Made by a program: the position numbers and the translations under genes. From Agaribacterium haliotis (lineage in GTDB: Bacteria > Pseudomonadota > Gammaproteobacteria > Pseudomonadales > Cellvibrionaceae), in contig NZ_NKQJ01000006.1 of assembly GCF_002312815.1 (NCBI RefSeq), positions 124,001 to 188,000 on the forward strand: 64,000 nucleotides of DNA, written 5' to 3'. The notes below the pieces were generated by a model, which was not told the origin of the DNA, searched no databases, and saw only the letters and a list, made by a program, of their open reading frames with translations. Below are positions 19,418-29,611 of the stretch, in pieces; the stretch's first letter is position 1; the number at the start of each line of letters is the position of its first letter.

Positions 19418-20899
19418 TTATTCAAACCACGGCTCACGTGCTTTCATAATCAATGCGGATGCACGCTCCTCATCCATGCCGTCGATCTCCATCAACTCGT
19501 CGACACTTTGTTCTGCCAAGTCTTCCATGTTGCAGATACCAAGCGCTGCCATCGCAAAAGCGGTCGCTTGGTCCATACCTTCCATATTCAATAAATCTTC
19601 AGCTGGCTGGCCACCCTCTGCCTGCTCTTCTTGAGCCAGCGCCTGGGTCAGCAGCGCGTCTTTGGCGCGGTTGCGCAGTTCTTCGGCAATGTCTTCGTCA
19701 AAACCATCAATCGCCAGAAACTCTTCCATTGGCACGTAGGCCACTTCTTCCAGAGAAGTAAAACCTTCATCAACCAATACTTCTGCAACATCTTGATCAA
19801 CATCGAGCGCCTCCATAAAGGTCTCGATCATATTGCCACTTTCAGCCTGCTGTTTTTCTTCCCAGTCTTCAACGCTCATGACGTTGATATCCCAGCTGGT
19901 AAGCTCTGAGGCGAGGCGCACATTCTGACCGCCGCGACCGATGGCCTGGGCCAGGTTATCTTGCTGTACGGCAATATCCATCGAACCGGTTTCTTCATCC
20001 ATAACAATGGATTCGATTTCCGCCGGAGCCATCGCATTAATAACAAACTGCGCTGGGTTGTCGTCCCACAATACAATGTCGATGCGCTCGTTGCCGAGCT
20101 CGTTGGAAACCGCTTGCACTCGCGCGCCGCGCATACCAACACAGGCGCCAACTGGGTCGATGCGACCGTCGTTGGTTGTCACCGCAATTTTTGCGCGAGA
20201 ACCAGGGTCGCGGGCGGCGCCTTTAAGGGCAATAACTTCTTCAGATATTTCCGGCACTTCAATTTTAAATAGCTCGATCAGCATCGCCGGTACCGCACGG
20301 CTCAAAAACAGCTGCGGGCCGCGAGCCTCAGGGCGCACATCGGCGAGCACAGCGCGAACGCGGTCGTTCATGCGAAATACTTCGCGCCCAACCAACTCTT
20401 CTCGAGGAAGCAGGCCTTCGGCATTGCCGCCAAGGTCAACAATAATATTGTCGCGAGTAACTTTTTTGACGGAACCGGCAAGAATTTCACCAACTCGCTC
20501 ACGGTATTCTTCCACCACCTGAGCGCGCTCTGCTTCGCGAACCTTTTGCACAATGACCTGTTTGGCGGTCTGCGCGGCAATTCGGCCAAAATCGACGTTT
20601 TCAACCACTTCGCGGTGAATATCACCGACCTTTAATTCCGGGTCTACTTCTGCCGCTTCTTCGGTCGTCAATTGGGTACCGAGCTCAGCCAACACGTCAT
20701 CGGCAACAACTTCCCAGCTGCGTACTGTCTCGTAGTCACCGGTTCTGCGATCGATGTTTACTTCGATATTGCTCTCTTCGTCGTAGCGCTTTTTGGCTGC
20801 GGTAGCGAGGGCCAGCTCAATCGCCTCGAAAATAATTTCTCGATCGACACCTTTCTCATTGGAGACGGCGTCGGCAACCAACAGGATTTCTTTTTTCAT
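19418..20899 (-). CDS. nusA: Transcription termination/antitermination protein NusA
   Basis: NusA binds RNA polymerase and RNA and modulates pausing, termination and antitermination. The 493-residue product has the N-terminal polymerase-binding domain ([29 protein letters not shown] in sequence order) and an S1 domain at about 135-200. Two KH domains follow ([15 protein letters not shown] and [16 protein letters not shown]). Two C-terminal helix-hairpin-helix repeats span about 370-490. The operon order rimP-nusA-infB is universal in gammaproteobacteria. Confidence 0.98.
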   Translation of the reverse strand: MKKEILLVADAVSNEKGVDREIIFEAIELALATAAKKRYDEESNIEVNIDRRTGDYETVRSWEVVADDVLAELGTQLTTEEAAEVDPELKVGDIHREVVENVDFGRIAAQTAKQVIVQKVREAERAQVVEEYRERVGEILAGSVKKVTRDNIIVDLGGNAEGLLPREELVGREVFRMNDRVRAVLADVRPEARGPQLFLSRAVPAMLIELFKIEVPEISEEVIALKGAARDPGSRAKIAVTTNDGRIDPVGACVGMRGARVQAVSNELGNERIDIVLWDDNPAQFVINAMAPAEIESIVMDEETGSMDIAVQQDNLAQAIGRGGQNVRLASELTSWDINVMSVEDWEEKQQAESGNMIETFMEALDVDQDVAEVLVDEGFTSLEEVAYVPMEEFLAIDGFDEDIAEELRNRAKDALLTQALAQEEQAEGGQPAEDLLNMEGMDQATAFAMAALGICNMEDLAEQSVDELMEIDGMDEERASALIMKAREPWFE

Positions 20900-20916
20900 C
20901 GAGCGTCCTCTAACTC

Positions 20917-21372
20917 CTAGTACGTGGGAACAACGTTGGCTTTTTCAATTAATTCAAATGGCAGCAGATACTCTTCGTTATCCACTTGCAAAACAATTTC
21001 GTCGCCCTCAACACCTTTGAGCAAGCCTGCGAACTTTCTTCGCCCCTCAAAAGCAATGCGTAAACGCAAACGAATTTGCTGACCAGCTAAGCGCTGGTAC
21101 TGTTCTAGTTTATAGATCGGCCTATCCGTGCCCGGAGAACTAACCTCAAGGGTATATTCTCCGCTAATAGGATCTTCAACATCCATAACTGCACTAACTT
21201 GGCGACTGACTCGTTCGCAGTCCTCAAGCTGAATGCCATCTTCTTTATCAAGGTAAATTCTAAGCAGCACTTGCTGACCTTGGGTCTGATATTCAAGACC
21301 CCAAAGCTCACAGCCAAAGGACTCAGCCACCGGTGCAATCAATGCTTCAAGTTCAGCTTGTTTAGAGCTCAT
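20917..21372 (-). CDS. rimP: Ribosome maturation factor RimP
   Basis: RimP assists 30S assembly near the central pseudoknot. The start chosen is ATG 21372 ([15 protein letters not shown]), giving 151 residues, the family norm. The open frame runs 89 codons further upstream, but that part crosses two terminator hairpins and has no family resemblance. Motifs are [35 protein letters not shown] and [14 protein letters not shown]. It lies 18 bp before nusA. Confidence 0.95.
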   Translation of the reverse strand: MSSKQAELEALIAPVAESFGCELWGLEYQTQGQQVLLRIYLDKEDGIQLEDCERVSRQVSAVMDVEDPISGEYTLEVSSPGTDRPIYKLEQYQRLAGQQIRLRLRIAFEGRRKFAGLLKGVEGDEIVLQVDNEEYLLPFELIEKANVVPTY

Positions 21373-21390
21373 AATTCGTCTTTTACAAAC

Positions 21391-21410
21391 AAAAAAAGGG
21401 CGCAAGGCCC
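21391..21410 (-). terminator. Terminator-like hairpin in the rimP leader
   Basis: On the minus strand, GGGC / GCCC arms with a CTTGC loop are followed by seven U, only about 19 nt before the rimP ATG. The stem is short, so it may be a weak terminator or a site for antitermination control of the rimP-nusA-infB operon. Confidence 0.55.
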
Positions 21411-21503
21411 ACAGATACTTTTGAAAGGTTGGCCGCGAGGCCAAGCTCCATTCTAATACAAAGCGCTCGCTGTGCACATTTTGAACAAACCTTCGCGCAG
21501 ATA

Positions 21504-21530
21504 CAAAAAAACCCCATAGAGGGGCTTTTT
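21504..21530 (-). terminator. Intrinsic terminator downstream of metY
   Basis: A GCCCC / GGGGT stem with a short TCTA-type loop at about 21510-21525, with A and T runs on both flanks. It sits about 130 nt after the initiator tRNA and before rimP, so part of the transcription from the metY promoter should stop here. Confidence 0.65.
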
Positions 21531-21658
21531 CGCCGCGCTTATAATGCGCTTTTGTCCGCAGCGAACTCCGTTCCGGGCTGTTCGGTGCCTGAACCGAACG
21601 CGAGCACTCATCCGTGTTGCTTGCTTTGATTAATTGCATAACGCAGTTAATCGAAAAT

Positions 21659-21735
<77 letters not shown>

Positions 21736-21799
21736 CCATCGCCAAAAAGGCAGTCTCATTGAGACTTCGCTAGAGAACGTCTCCCCAAGCGAGGCGCGC

Positions 21800-21828
21800 A
21801 TTATAGGGAGAGCCCCAAAGCAGGTCAA
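21800..21828 (-). promoter_or_regulatory. Sigma-70 promoter of the metY-rimP-nusA-infB operon
   Basis: On the minus strand, TTGACC (21828-21823), a 17-bp spacer and TATAAT (21805-21800) form a near-perfect housekeeping promoter. They are followed by a GC-rich discriminator (GCGCGCC) of the kind seen in stringently controlled promoters. The initiator tRNA begins about 65 nt downstream. Confidence 0.85.
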
Positions 21829-21846
21829 GGAGAATTTAGTGAGTAT

Positions 21847-22815
21847 TTAAATATTATTGCGAAGGCCTAACTCTTGAGCATAGGGACGCAAATACGCCGA
21901 AGCGCGGATATAAGACGAACCGAAGCGCTCGAGGTATTGTTCAAGCATTGTTGCCGGCACCGCAAGGTTGACGTGACCGCGGCGATACGCACTGATCGTT
22001 TGCTGCAAACCCTGGCGCAAATCAGCATCCAAGTTTCGCTTGAGGTAACCAGCAAGGTGCTGCAGCACATTAACATGGCCCCGGCGAGTCGCCGGCTTGC
22101 GCAGGCAGAGCATAAAATCTTTTATATAAAGCGACTTTAATTCATCAAGCGCCAACCCCTCGTGGTTGGCAACAAGGCGGCCGAGCTGACGATATAAGGG
22201 CTGGCTGTGCGCCATCAACAAATATTTGTAACGCGCATGGAAATCAAGCAGGGTTTTTATTGAGCTTGCGGGCTTAACCTCACTTAGCCAGCGCGAATAA
22301 GCATAAACCCTGGCGACAAAATTCTCTCTCAATACCGGGTCGTGCAGGCGCCCCTCCTCTTCCATCGGCAAGAGCGGCTGCACCGACTTTAAACCGCGAA
22401 CAAACATGCCCTCATGCTGCCCAGGCTGAGGCATGCCGCCTTTAAACAGCTTGGCGCTAAGCAAAGCGCACGACGGCGAGCCTTTTATCAAAATATAACC
22501 GGCAAGCTCGCCCGCCTGCTGGCCAACCTCACAACCGTAGTCAAAGAGTTGCTGGGCAACTTCGAGCTCGGGATTTTTATTGCCGCGAACCTTTAGCTGG
22601 CCATCCTCGTCAACCAGGCGAATGGTTTCTCTCGGCACGCCGAGACCAATAGCCACTTCCGGGCACCAGCCCTGATACTCAAACACCGCAGCCAAAGGCC
22701 CAAGACAGTATTTTGATCGTTTGTGCCCCGCGTTGTAGCGCACATTTTCACCAAGCAAGCAGGCGCTGATACCGAGTTTGATTTTTTTTTGCTGACTATC
22801 AGCTATTTCCATCAC
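21847..22815 (-). CDS. DUF523-DUF1722 protein (TudS-like desulfurase domain plus YbgA domain)
   Basis: A 322-residue two-domain protein. The N-terminal DUF523 half (about 12-160) has Cys19 (GISACLLGE), Cys51 (WCPEVAIGLGVPRE) and Cys116 (GSPSCAL). These are the three cluster-binding cysteines of the 2-thiouracil desulfurase TudS family. The C-terminal half (about 190-310) is DUF1722/YbgA, with LLDFHARYKYLLMAHS and HVNVLQHLAGYLKR. A desulfurase role is inference from the DUF523 family. Two-domain forms have not been assigned a firm substrate. The gene lies between the leuU and metY tRNAs, where many relatives have none. Confidence 0.88.
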   Translation of the reverse strand: MMEIADSQQKKIKLGISACLLGENVRYNAGHKRSKYCLGPLAAVFEYQGWCPEVAIGLGVPRETIRLVDEDGQLKVRGNKNPELEVAQQLFDYGCEVGQQAGELAGYILIKGSPSCALLSAKLFKGGMPQPGQHEGMFVRGLKSVQPLLPMEEEGRLHDPVLRENFVARVYAYSRWLSEVKPASSIKTLLDFHARYKYLLMAHSQPLYRQLGRLVANHEGLALDELKSLYIKDFMLCLRKPATRRGHVNVLQHLAGYLKRNLDADLRQGLQQTISAYRRGHVNLAVPATMLEQYLERFGSSYIRASAYLRPYAQELGLRNNI

Positions 22816-22876
22816 AGATTTGCTCCCTCTCCAGAATCACTATTAAGCAGTAACTACGAAACACTAGAAATATAGA

Positions 22877-23734
22877 TCACTGAGCGACACGATTAACAAC
22901 ACGCCAACCGCTAACCGCGGGATTGCCAATGCCCAGGTGGCGCAAATAGTCATTGAGCTCGCCCGTGCGCCGCATCCTTGCCAAAACAGTATTTAAACGC
23001 TGCTGCAGAGCCTTGCCGTGAAGCGAGCGACGAGAAATAGCATAGTGGCGCGAGCTGGGCATCAGTACTCGCACACCGGGCAAGGGTTCAAACTCACCAC
23101 CGTAACGCTCAACAGTTAAAGCGGCGCTGTTAGGAAAGCTGAGCAAGGTAAAGTCAGCGCGGCCGAGCTTTAACAGCTCAAAAATGCTCTGCTGCTTAAC
23201 AACCTGGCGCGAATGCGCACTGAGCTCGTCCAATACCATGCGATCTTGCCGCCAGCCCGCAGTGGTAATAGCGCTCAAAGCGCGAATATCAACACTAGTG
23301 GCGCCGAGCGCGCGATGCCCTTTTGGTAAATACAGGCCCTTTTCACTCTCACCTATCAGCAATAGCGGCTCGGAAAGCCAAAAGCTATCCGGATTAGCAT
23401 CCTCAAACCAAATTGTTTCAGCGGCGATATCTGCCCGCCCCTGCTCGAGCAGCTTCAGGGCACGCGCATAATTTGGCGCAAGCACAAATTCAAACTCTAA
23501 GGGCCCCTCTCGCAGCAGCGCTTTACACAACAAAGCCAACTCCACCGCACCACTCGGATAGCTGTGCTGCTCGGGCAAGCGCCCATCACCGCAGCTTCGC
23601 CCTCGGTTTAATGCGTTAAAACTTTCAGCGAGATAATAAGGCGCAGCAATGCGAATCTGCGCTGAGACTTCAAGCGCCTGAACGGCAATGCACACTATCA
23701 GCAACAACACACAACGCACTCGCGACATAAGCAA
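22877..23734 (-). CDS. Orphan periplasmic solute-binding protein-like (family 3)
   Basis: A 285-residue exported protein with a signal peptide (RVRCVLLLIVCIAVQALEVSA). Its fold pattern resembles bacterial extracellular solute-binding family 3: IRIAAPYY at the start, ALKLLEQGRADIAAETIW, FWLSEPLL, GLYLPKGHRA, LLKLGRADFTLLS, and a C-terminal VLARMRRTGELNDYLRHLG. There is no transporter permease or ATPase beside it, so it may be a stray sensor or scavenging protein. The ligand is unknown. An extra Cys pair (SCGDG, LLCKALL) could form a disulfide. Confidence 0.72.
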   Translation of the reverse strand: MLMSRVRCVLLLIVCIAVQALEVSAQIRIAAPYYLAESFNALNRGRSCGDGRLPEQHSYPSGAVELALLCKALLREGPLEFEFVLAPNYARALKLLEQGRADIAAETIWFEDANPDSFWLSEPLLLIGESEKGLYLPKGHRALGATSVDIRALSAITTAGWRQDRMVLDELSAHSRQVVKQQSIFELLKLGRADFTLLSFPNSAALTVERYGGEFEPLPGVRVLMPSSRHYAISRRSLHGKALQQRLNTVLARMRRTGELNDYLRHLGIGNPAVSGWRVVNRVAQ

Positions 23735-23896
23735 TCCCTACTCAGTTACAAGTATTATCGCGCTAGCACAGCAACAAAGAAAATAAGAAAAAATGTAGAG
23801 TCCGCGCGGCGCTTCAACACCAGGAGCCCGCTAGCCCTAATAGCTAGAGACCACGACAACCTGGCAAGCCAAAAAGAAAAATCAAAGACGAGAAAA

Positions 23897-23928
23897 TAAA
23901 AAAGCCCCTGACTTTCGTCAGAGGCTTT
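23897..23928 (-). terminator. Intrinsic terminator after tRNA-Leu
   Basis: On the minus strand AGCCTCTGAC, a GAAA tetraloop and GTCAGGGGCT are followed by six U. It begins a few bases after the tRNA 3' end and closes the glmM-tpiA-secG-leuU unit. Confidence 0.88.
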
Positions 23929-23933
23929 TCAGG

Positions 23934-24018
23934 TGGTGCCCAAGGCCGGACTTGAACCGGCACGGCTTGCGCCACTACCCCCTCAAGATAGCGTGTCTAC
24001 CAATTCCACCACTTGGGC
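23934..24018 (-). tRNA. leuU: tRNA-Leu (GAG)
   Basis: An 85-nt class II tRNA on the minus strand with encoded CCA, acceptor GCCCAAG / CTTGGGC and D arm TGGTGGAATTGGTAGACACGC. The anticodon loop TTGAGGG carries GAG. The variable arm is long (GTGGCGCAAGCCGTG region) and the T loop is GTTCAAGTC. In E. coli leuU (GAG) also follows secG. Confidence 0.97.
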
Positions 24019-24082
24019 AAAACTTTGCGATGATTGCACTCTGAATGAGGAGTTCAGAGCACTACGCGAAATCTGTACTGAT

Positions 24083-24469
24083 TTATTTACTGTCGCTATC
24101 AGCTGCAGTGTCGTCGACAACAGGAGCTGTTTCAATTTCCAGTACTGGAACATCATCAACGGGCGCAGACTCAACTTCGAGCACAGGCACATCAACCTCT
24201 TCAAGTACAGGCAAATCGAGATCATCGCCAACAGTGCTTTGTTTTTTTGCAATGATCGCCAGGCTAAAGCTGGTAACAAAAAAGACAAAAGCAAATACAG
24301 CAGTAAGCTTTGCAAAGAAGTTGCCACCACCGGTAGCACCAAAAAGCGTTTGCGAAGCTCCGGCACCAAATGAGGCGCCCATTTCGGCCCCCTTACCTTG
24401 CTGCATCAAAATCAAACCAATAATGATCAGAGCAACAATTAAGTGAGCCAGTAAAATTAAATTTTCCAT
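24083..24469 (-). CDS. secG: Protein-export membrane protein SecG
   Basis: SecG is the small accessory subunit of the SecYEG channel. The 128-residue product has two transmembrane helices (about 3-20 and 55-73). Between them is the conserved cytoplasmic loop LMQQGKGAEMGASFGAGASQTLFG. The C-terminal tail (about 80-128) is strongly acidic and contains an imperfect internal duplication (PVLEVESAPVDD and PVLEIETAPVVDD). It follows tpiA by 18 bp and leads into leuU. Confidence 0.96.
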   Translation of the reverse strand: MENLILLAHLIVALIIIGLILMQQGKGAEMGASFGAGASQTLFGATGGGNFFAKLTAVFAFVFFVTSFSLAIIAKKQSTVGDDLDLPVLEEVDVPVLEVESAPVDDVPVLEIETAPVVDDTAADSDSK

Positions 24470-24487
24470 CAGTACAAACCAATAGCT

Positions 24488-25228
24488 TTATTCAGCTGCG
24501 CGACAGATGGCTAGAAAATCTTCTGCTTTTAAAGAAGCACCACCAACCAGTGCGCCATCAATGTCTTGCTGAGCAAAAAGTGCCGCGGCACTTTCTGGTT
24601 TCACACTACCACCGTAAAGAACAGCAGTGTGCTCGCCTTCGGGCCCAAGCACCTCACGAATATACGCGTGAACTTCCTGAGCCATTTCTGGTGTAGCTGA
24701 ACGGCCAGTGCCGATCGCCCAAACAGGCTCATAGGCAACCACACCCTTAGCAACACCTTCCAAACCAACGCGCTCGATAACCGCTCGCAATTGGCGACCG
24801 ACCACATCAAAAGTTTTTTCTGCCTCACGCTCTTCGAGGGTTTCACCAACACAAAGAACAGGAACCAGACCTTTTTTTGCAGCCGCTTCAAATTTTTCTG
24901 CAATCAAGGTATCCGTTTCACCCTGATATTCGCGGCGCTCACTGTGACCAACAAGCACGTATTTACAACCGAGATCGAGCAACATATCGGCACTGACCTG
25001 ACCGGTGTAAGCACCGCTGGCGTGCTGGCTCAAGTCCTGAGCACCAAAGGCAATATTGCTTTGCTCAAGCAACTCGGCCGCTTTAGCTAAATAAGGATAA
25101 GGAGGGCAAACGGCCACTTCAGCCTGGTGAACTCCAGTCCAACCTTCGCTCAAGCCAGCAAGTAAGTCAGCTGTCTGGGCAAAGCTTGCATTCATTTTCC
25201 AGTTACCAATAACTGTAGGACGACGCAT
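24488..25228 (-). CDS. tpiA: Triose-phosphate isomerase
   Basis: TpiA interconverts dihydroxyacetone phosphate and glyceraldehyde 3-phosphate. The protein (246 residues) carries GNWKMN with the active-site Lys, VGHSERR with the catalytic His, AYEPVWAIGTGRSAT with the catalytic Glu and the phosphate loop, and YGGSVKPESA. The gene lies between glmM and secG. Confidence 0.98.
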   Translation of the reverse strand: MRRPTVIGNWKMNASFAQTADLLAGLSEGWTGVHQAEVAVCPPYPYLAKAAELLEQSNIAFGAQDLSQHASGAYTGQVSADMLLDLGCKYVLVGHSERREYQGETDTLIAEKFEAAAKKGLVPVLCVGETLEEREAEKTFDVVGRQLRAVIERVGLEGVAKGVVAYEPVWAIGTGRSATPEMAQEVHAYIREVLGPEGEHTAVLYGGSVKPESAAALFAQQDIDGALVGGASLKAEDFLAICRAAE

Positions 25229-25351
25229 ATTTGTTCCTTATCTCTTTCTCAGGGGCACGCCCCTGTTCAAGCGGGCGGCAATTGTAGGGGAAGCGCTTGC
25301 GACTTACAAGCGCCAAATAAAAACTATTTCTCAGTGTCGGCAACGGCCGTC

Positions 25352-26692
25352 TTACGCGAGCGCCTGCGCTACAACATCGGCAAGCTCGGTACACAACGTG
25401 TGCACCTGAGACCGGTTTTCGCCTTCGACCATGACACGAATAACCGGCTCGGTCCCGGATGGCCGCAATAACACGCGGCCGCGCCCGGCCATTGCCGCCT
25501 CGACTTCGCGTATCGTCTGTTGCACACCTTCGTGCTTGTCGAGATCAATGCGATTATTGACCGGAACATTAATCATATGCTGCGGAAACATGCTCATTTC
25601 TGCACAGGCATCAGCGAGGCTCTGGCCGCTGTCACCGAGCGCCTGCAATACTTGCAGCGCAGAGATAATACCGTCACCGGTCGTGGTCAGGTCTTTACAA
25701 ACAATATGACCGGAACTCTCACCGCCAATCAACCAGCCGGTTTTGGCCATGCGCTCAATAACATACCGATCGCCGACTTTAGCCCGCTCAAAACCGATAC
25801 CGCGCTCTTTCATTGCCAATTCAAAACCGTAATTAGTCATCAGTGTGCCGACGACACCTTCACAGCCTTGCTCAGAGCGGTGACGATAACTCGCAATAAT
25901 AAAAATGAGTTGATCACCGTCAACCTCACGCCCGCGATGGTCAACAAACAGCACCCGATCGCCATCTCCGTCAAAAGCGATACCGAGATCTGCGCCGCTT
26001 TCAAGCACTTTGGCACCGAGCTGAGCGGTATGGGTTGAGCCGCATTCAAAGTTGATGTTTAAACCATCTGGCTTGTTTGCTATCACCTCGACTTTGGCAC
26101 CGAGCTCGCGGAACACCTTTGGTGCGATGCTATAGGTCGCGCCGTTGGAGCAGTCGAGCACAATATGCATGCCCTCCAAGCTAAAACCCCACGGCAAAGA
26201 GCCTTTACAGAATTCAACATAGCGCCCCTCGGCATCATCAATGCGCCGAGCCTTGCCTAAAGCCGAAGCCATCACCATCGGCTGATCTATCTGCGACTCA
26301 ATCGCCAGCTCCAGTTCATCGGCAAGCTTGCTGCCAAAGGTGTTAAAGATCTTGACGCCATTGTCGGTGAAGGGGTTGTGAGAGGCGCTGATAACCAGGC
26401 CGGCCTTGGCCTGAAAGGTACGTGTCAAATAAGCAATGCCGGGAGTTGGCATCGGCCCAAGCAGGCCGACATCCACACCCGAGGCAATCAAACCTGCCTC
26501 GAGGGCCGACTCAAACATATAACCGCTAATGCGCGTATCTTTGCCGATCAACACCATGCCTGGCTTGCGAGAACCGTGCTGACCGAGCACCTTGCCAACG
26601 GCCCAGCCCAGCTGCAGAAAAAATTGAGGGTTGATATGACTGTCACCCACACGGCCGCGTATGCCGTCGGTGCCAAAATATTTTCTTGCCAT
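25352..26692 (-). CDS. glmM: Phosphoglucosamine mutase
   Basis: GlmM converts glucosamine 6-phosphate to the 1-phosphate for UDP-GlcNAc and cell-wall synthesis. The 446-residue protein has [13 protein letters not shown] at the start and the phosphoserine loop [15 protein letters not shown] near residue 101. It also has the metal site [16 protein letters not shown] for sugar recognition, and the phosphate-binding [12 protein letters not shown] near the end. It is 23 bp downstream of folP. Confidence 0.98.
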   Translation of the reverse strand: MARKYFGTDGIRGRVGDSHINPQFFLQLGWAVGKVLGQHGSRKPGMVLIGKDTRISGYMFESALEAGLIASGVDVGLLGPMPTPGIAYLTRTFQAKAGLVISASHNPFTDNGVKIFNTFGSKLADELELAIESQIDQPMVMASALGKARRIDDAEGRYVEFCKGSLPWGFSLEGMHIVLDCSNGATYSIAPKVFRELGAKVEVIANKPDGLNINFECGSTHTAQLGAKVLESGADLGIAFDGDGDRVLFVDHRGREVDGDQLIFIIASYRHRSEQGCEGVVGTLMTNYGFELAMKERGIGFERAKVGDRYVIERMAKTGWLIGGESSGHIVCKDLTTTGDGIISALQVLQALGDSGQSLADACAEMSMFPQHMINVPVNNRIDLDKHEGVQQTIREVEAAMAGRGRVLLRPSGTEPVIRVMVEGENRSQVHTLCTELADVVAQALA

Positions 26693-26715
26693 TGTTATGA
26701 GAACCTTAACCCGAG

Positions 26716-27558
26716 TTAAGCTCGGTGTAATAAATTAAATAGGCGTATTAGATCGGCCGTTTCTTCGACATCGTGTACACGCAAAACTTTTGCTCCGCGC
26801 ATTAATACATCGTAGGCGAGCGCGAGCGAACCGGCGAGGCGTTGCTCAGGCGGCCGTCCAAGCAAGCGCCCGAGCATGGATTTGCGCGAGACGCCGATCA
26901 AAACCGGGCAGCCCAACGCAACAAAATCTGCTGTCGCCCGTAAAAGCGCGAGATTATGCTCATCACTTTTACCAAAACCAATACCGGGGTCGAGAATTAG
27001 CTTGTCCCGGTTTATTCCCGCGGCCTCGCAGATGGCCATGCGCTCTTTAAACCACTGCTGAAGCTCGTCGACAACATTGCTGTAAACGGGGCGCTGCTGC
27101 ATCGTCGCCGGTTGCCCCTGCATGTGCATCAGGCAAACGTGCAAACCCGTCTCGGCTGCGGCCTGCAGCGCACCTTCGCGGCTGAGCGCACGCACATCGT
27201 TAATTAACGCCGCGCCAGCTGCCGCCGCTTCCGTCATCAATTGCGCATTGCTGGTATCGATCGACAGCGGCACATCAAAACGAGCATGCAACGCTTCGAC
27301 AAGCGGCAATACACGATCGATCTCTTGCTGACTGGAAACCTCGGCCGCACCGGGGCGAGTAGATTCACCCCCGATATCAATGATATCGGCCCCAGCTGCG
27401 AGCTGAGCCTCAACCCTGGCCAGCACCAAGTCCAGCGCAGCGGTCGCCGAGCCGGGAGTGTAAAGCTGGCCGCCGTCGTAAAAAGAATCAGGGGTAACAT
27501 TGAGCACAGCCATCAAACGCGGATGCTCAAAAAAATTAGCGTCTATCTGTTGGGGCAT
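26716..27558 (-). CDS. folP: Dihydropteroate synthase
   Basis: FolP joins p-aminobenzoate to the pterin pyrophosphate in folate synthesis and is the sulfonamide target. The 280-residue product has [67 protein letters not shown] and the late LRVHDVEE. A terminator hairpin separates it from ftsH upstream. Confidence 0.98.
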   Translation of the reverse strand: MPQQIDANFFEHPRLMAVLNVTPDSFYDGGQLYTPGSATAALDLVLARVEAQLAAGADIIDIGGESTRPGAAEVSSQQEIDRVLPLVEALHARFDVPLSIDTSNAQLMTEAAAAGAALINDVRALSREGALQAAAETGLHVCLMHMQGQPATMQQRPVYSNVVDELQQWFKERMAICEAAGINRDKLILDPGIGFGKSDEHNLALLRATADFVALGCPVLIGVSRKSMLGRLLGRPPEQRLAGSLALAYDVLMRGAKVLRVHDVEETADLIRLFNLLHRA

Positions 27559-27560
27559 AA

Positions 27561-27585
27561 AAAGAAAGGCCCGGCAAAGCCGGGC
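27561..27585 (-). terminator. Intrinsic terminator between ftsH and folP
   Basis: On the minus strand GCCCGGC, a TTT loop and GCCGGGC (27579-27585 and 27569-27575) are followed by CTTTCTTTTT. It lies just before the folP ATG, so folP-glmM expression would need read-through or a promoter inside this short gap. Confidence 0.8.
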
Positions 27586-27594
27586 ACTTAACAG

Positions 27595-29502
27595 TTATTT
27601 TTCTTCGGCGGGACCGCCAACGGGGCTTTCTGTTTTTTCACTGTCACCGACCGAAGCACTGGCGCCGTCGTCGTCTTTGCCCCAGTGACCGTCACCCCAG
27701 TCGCGCGGCGGCCGCACTTTCCGGCGCTTCATCAGATCTTCAACCTGATCGCTGTCGATGGTTTCGTACTCCATCAGCGCATCTTTCATCGCCTCAAGAA
27801 TATCCTTGTTTTCTTCGAGAATATCTTCAGCGCGCTTGTAAGTCTCATCAATTAGGCGACGCGCCTCTTCGTCGATGAGCTTTGCGGTTTCGCCGCCGTA
27901 CTGCTGCGTGCCCGTTCCGGGGTAGGCACCTTCGTCCTCGCCATAGTGCATGGGCCCAAGTTTCTCACTCAAACCCCACTTGGTTACCATATTGCGGGCG
28001 AGCTGGCTGGCGCGCTCAATATCGTTAGAGGCGCCGGTGGTTACGCCGTCAAAACCAAGTGTCATCTCTTCGGCAATACGCCCGCCAAACAGCGAACAGA
28101 GCATGGATTCGAGCGCACGCTTGCTGTGACTGTGCTTGTCTTCTTCGGGCAAATACTGGGTTACACCGAGGGCTCGGCCACGGGGAATAATACTGACCTT
28201 GTGCACAGGGTCGTGCTCGGGCACCAAATAACCAACGATTGCGTGACCGGCCTCGTGGTAGGCAGTATTTTCTTTTTCTTTCTCGCTCATCACCATGGAC
28301 TTGCGCTCGGCGCCCATTAGGATTTTATCGCGAGCGCGCTCAAACTCTTCCATCGTTACCAGGCGTTTGTTTGCACGCGCGGCAAACAACGCAGCCTCGT
28401 TGACAAGATTGGCAAGGTCCGCACCGCTAAAACCAGGTGTGCCTCGAGCGATGATCGACGCCTGCACATGATCTTCAAGCGGCACTTTGCGCATGTGCAC
28501 TTTTAAGATGTGCTCGCGACCGCGAATATCCGGCAAGCCAACAAACACCTGGCGATCAAAACGCCCAGGGCGCAGCAGAGCTTTATCGAGCACATCCGGG
28601 CGGTTGGTGGCAGCGATAACAATAACACCTTCATTCCCTTCAAAGCCGTCCATCTCTACCAGCAACTGGTTTAGGGTCTGCTCGCGCTCATCGTGGCCAC
28701 CGCCGTGGCCGCCGCCGCGGTGACGACCAACAGCATCGATCTCATCAATAAAGATAATGCAGGGGCTGTGCTTTTTGGCCTGGTCAAACATATCGCGTAC
28801 ACGCGAAGCGCCGACACCAACAAACATTTCAACGAAATCGGAGCCGGAGATAGAGAAAAACGGTACTTTGGCCTCACCGGCAATGGCTTTGGCCAGCAGG
28901 GTCTTACCGGTACCCGGAGGCCCGGCCATCAATACACCGCGGGGAATTTGACCACCGAGGCGCTGGAAGCGACTAGGGTCTTTGAGGTACTCAACCAGTT
29001 CCTGTACTTCTTCTTTGGCTTCATCTACACCGGCAACATCGGCAAAAGTGGTTTTAACTTGATCCTCGCCGAGCATGCGCGCCTTGCTTTTAGCAAAGCT
29101 CATCGGCCCGCCCCGGCCGCCACCGCCGCCCTGCATTTGGCGCATAAAAAAGATAAACACTGCGATAAACAGCAAAATGGGGAAGCTGGCAACCAGCAGC
29201 TGCTCCCACAAACTGTGCTTTTCTGGTTCTTTGCTGACAATTTCAACGTTGTGATCGAGCAGCAACGGCATCAGGTCGAGGTCGGTAATCTGTGGGCGCA
29301 CCACCGAGAATTGCTCGCCGCCGTCACCGGTGACACGAATCACCCGGTCGTCGACATCAACTTTATCAACCCGGCCCTGCTCAACCTGGTGGATGAACTC
29401 GCTGTAGCTCATCTGCATTTTTGCCTGCGGCTCATTAAAGTTCTGAAATACCATGAACAAAATGGTCGCGATCACTAACCACAGAATTAAATTCTTAGTC
29501 AT
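27595..29502 (-). CDS. ftsH: ATP-dependent zinc metalloprotease FtsH
   Basis: FtsH is the membrane AAA+ protease that degrades sigma-32, LpxC and unassembled membrane proteins. The 635-residue product has two transmembrane helices (about 4-20 and 98-118) around a periplasmic domain and Walker A GPPGTGKT near 194. [13 protein letters not shown], the SRH region and the zinc motif HEAGH near 417 follow. The tail is rich in Asp, Gly and Ser. rlmE lies about 110 bp upstream on the same strand, as in the E. coli rlmE-ftsH operon. Confidence 0.98.
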   Translation of the reverse strand: MTKNLILWLVIATILFMVFQNFNEPQAKMQMSYSEFIHQVEQGRVDKVDVDDRVIRVTGDGGEQFSVVRPQITDLDLMPLLLDHNVEIVSKEPEKHSLWEQLLVASFPILLFIAVFIFFMRQMQGGGGGRGGPMSFAKSKARMLGEDQVKTTFADVAGVDEAKEEVQELVEYLKDPSRFQRLGGQIPRGVLMAGPPGTGKTLLAKAIAGEAKVPFFSISGSDFVEMFVGVGASRVRDMFDQAKKHSPCIIFIDEIDAVGRHRGGGHGGGHDEREQTLNQLLVEMDGFEGNEGVIVIAATNRPDVLDKALLRPGRFDRQVFVGLPDIRGREHILKVHMRKVPLEDHVQASIIARGTPGFSGADLANLVNEAALFAARANKRLVTMEEFERARDKILMGAERKSMVMSEKEKENTAYHEAGHAIVGYLVPEHDPVHKVSIIPRGRALGVTQYLPEEDKHSHSKRALESMLCSLFGGRIAEEMTLGFDGVTTGASNDIERASQLARNMVTKWGLSEKLGPMHYGEDEGAYPGTGTQQYGGETAKLIDEEARRLIDETYKRAEDILEENKDILEAMKDALMEYETIDSDQVEDLMKRRKVRPPRDWGDGHWGKDDDGASASVGDSEKTESPVGGPAEEK

Positions 29503-29611
29503 ATAGCCTTTTACCTGAAGCCCCCAAGGGCCAATCTAAATTCCCAATGCTGCTTATTGTGTGCTGCTACGAACAGAGTATACGCTCGAGCGCGCAAAAC
29601 TGACCAAGCTT

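Noticed and set aside
21373-21639. N-terminal extension of RimP
   Set aside because: The extra 89 codons cross two terminator hairpins and lack similarity. The ATG at 21372 gives the standard length.
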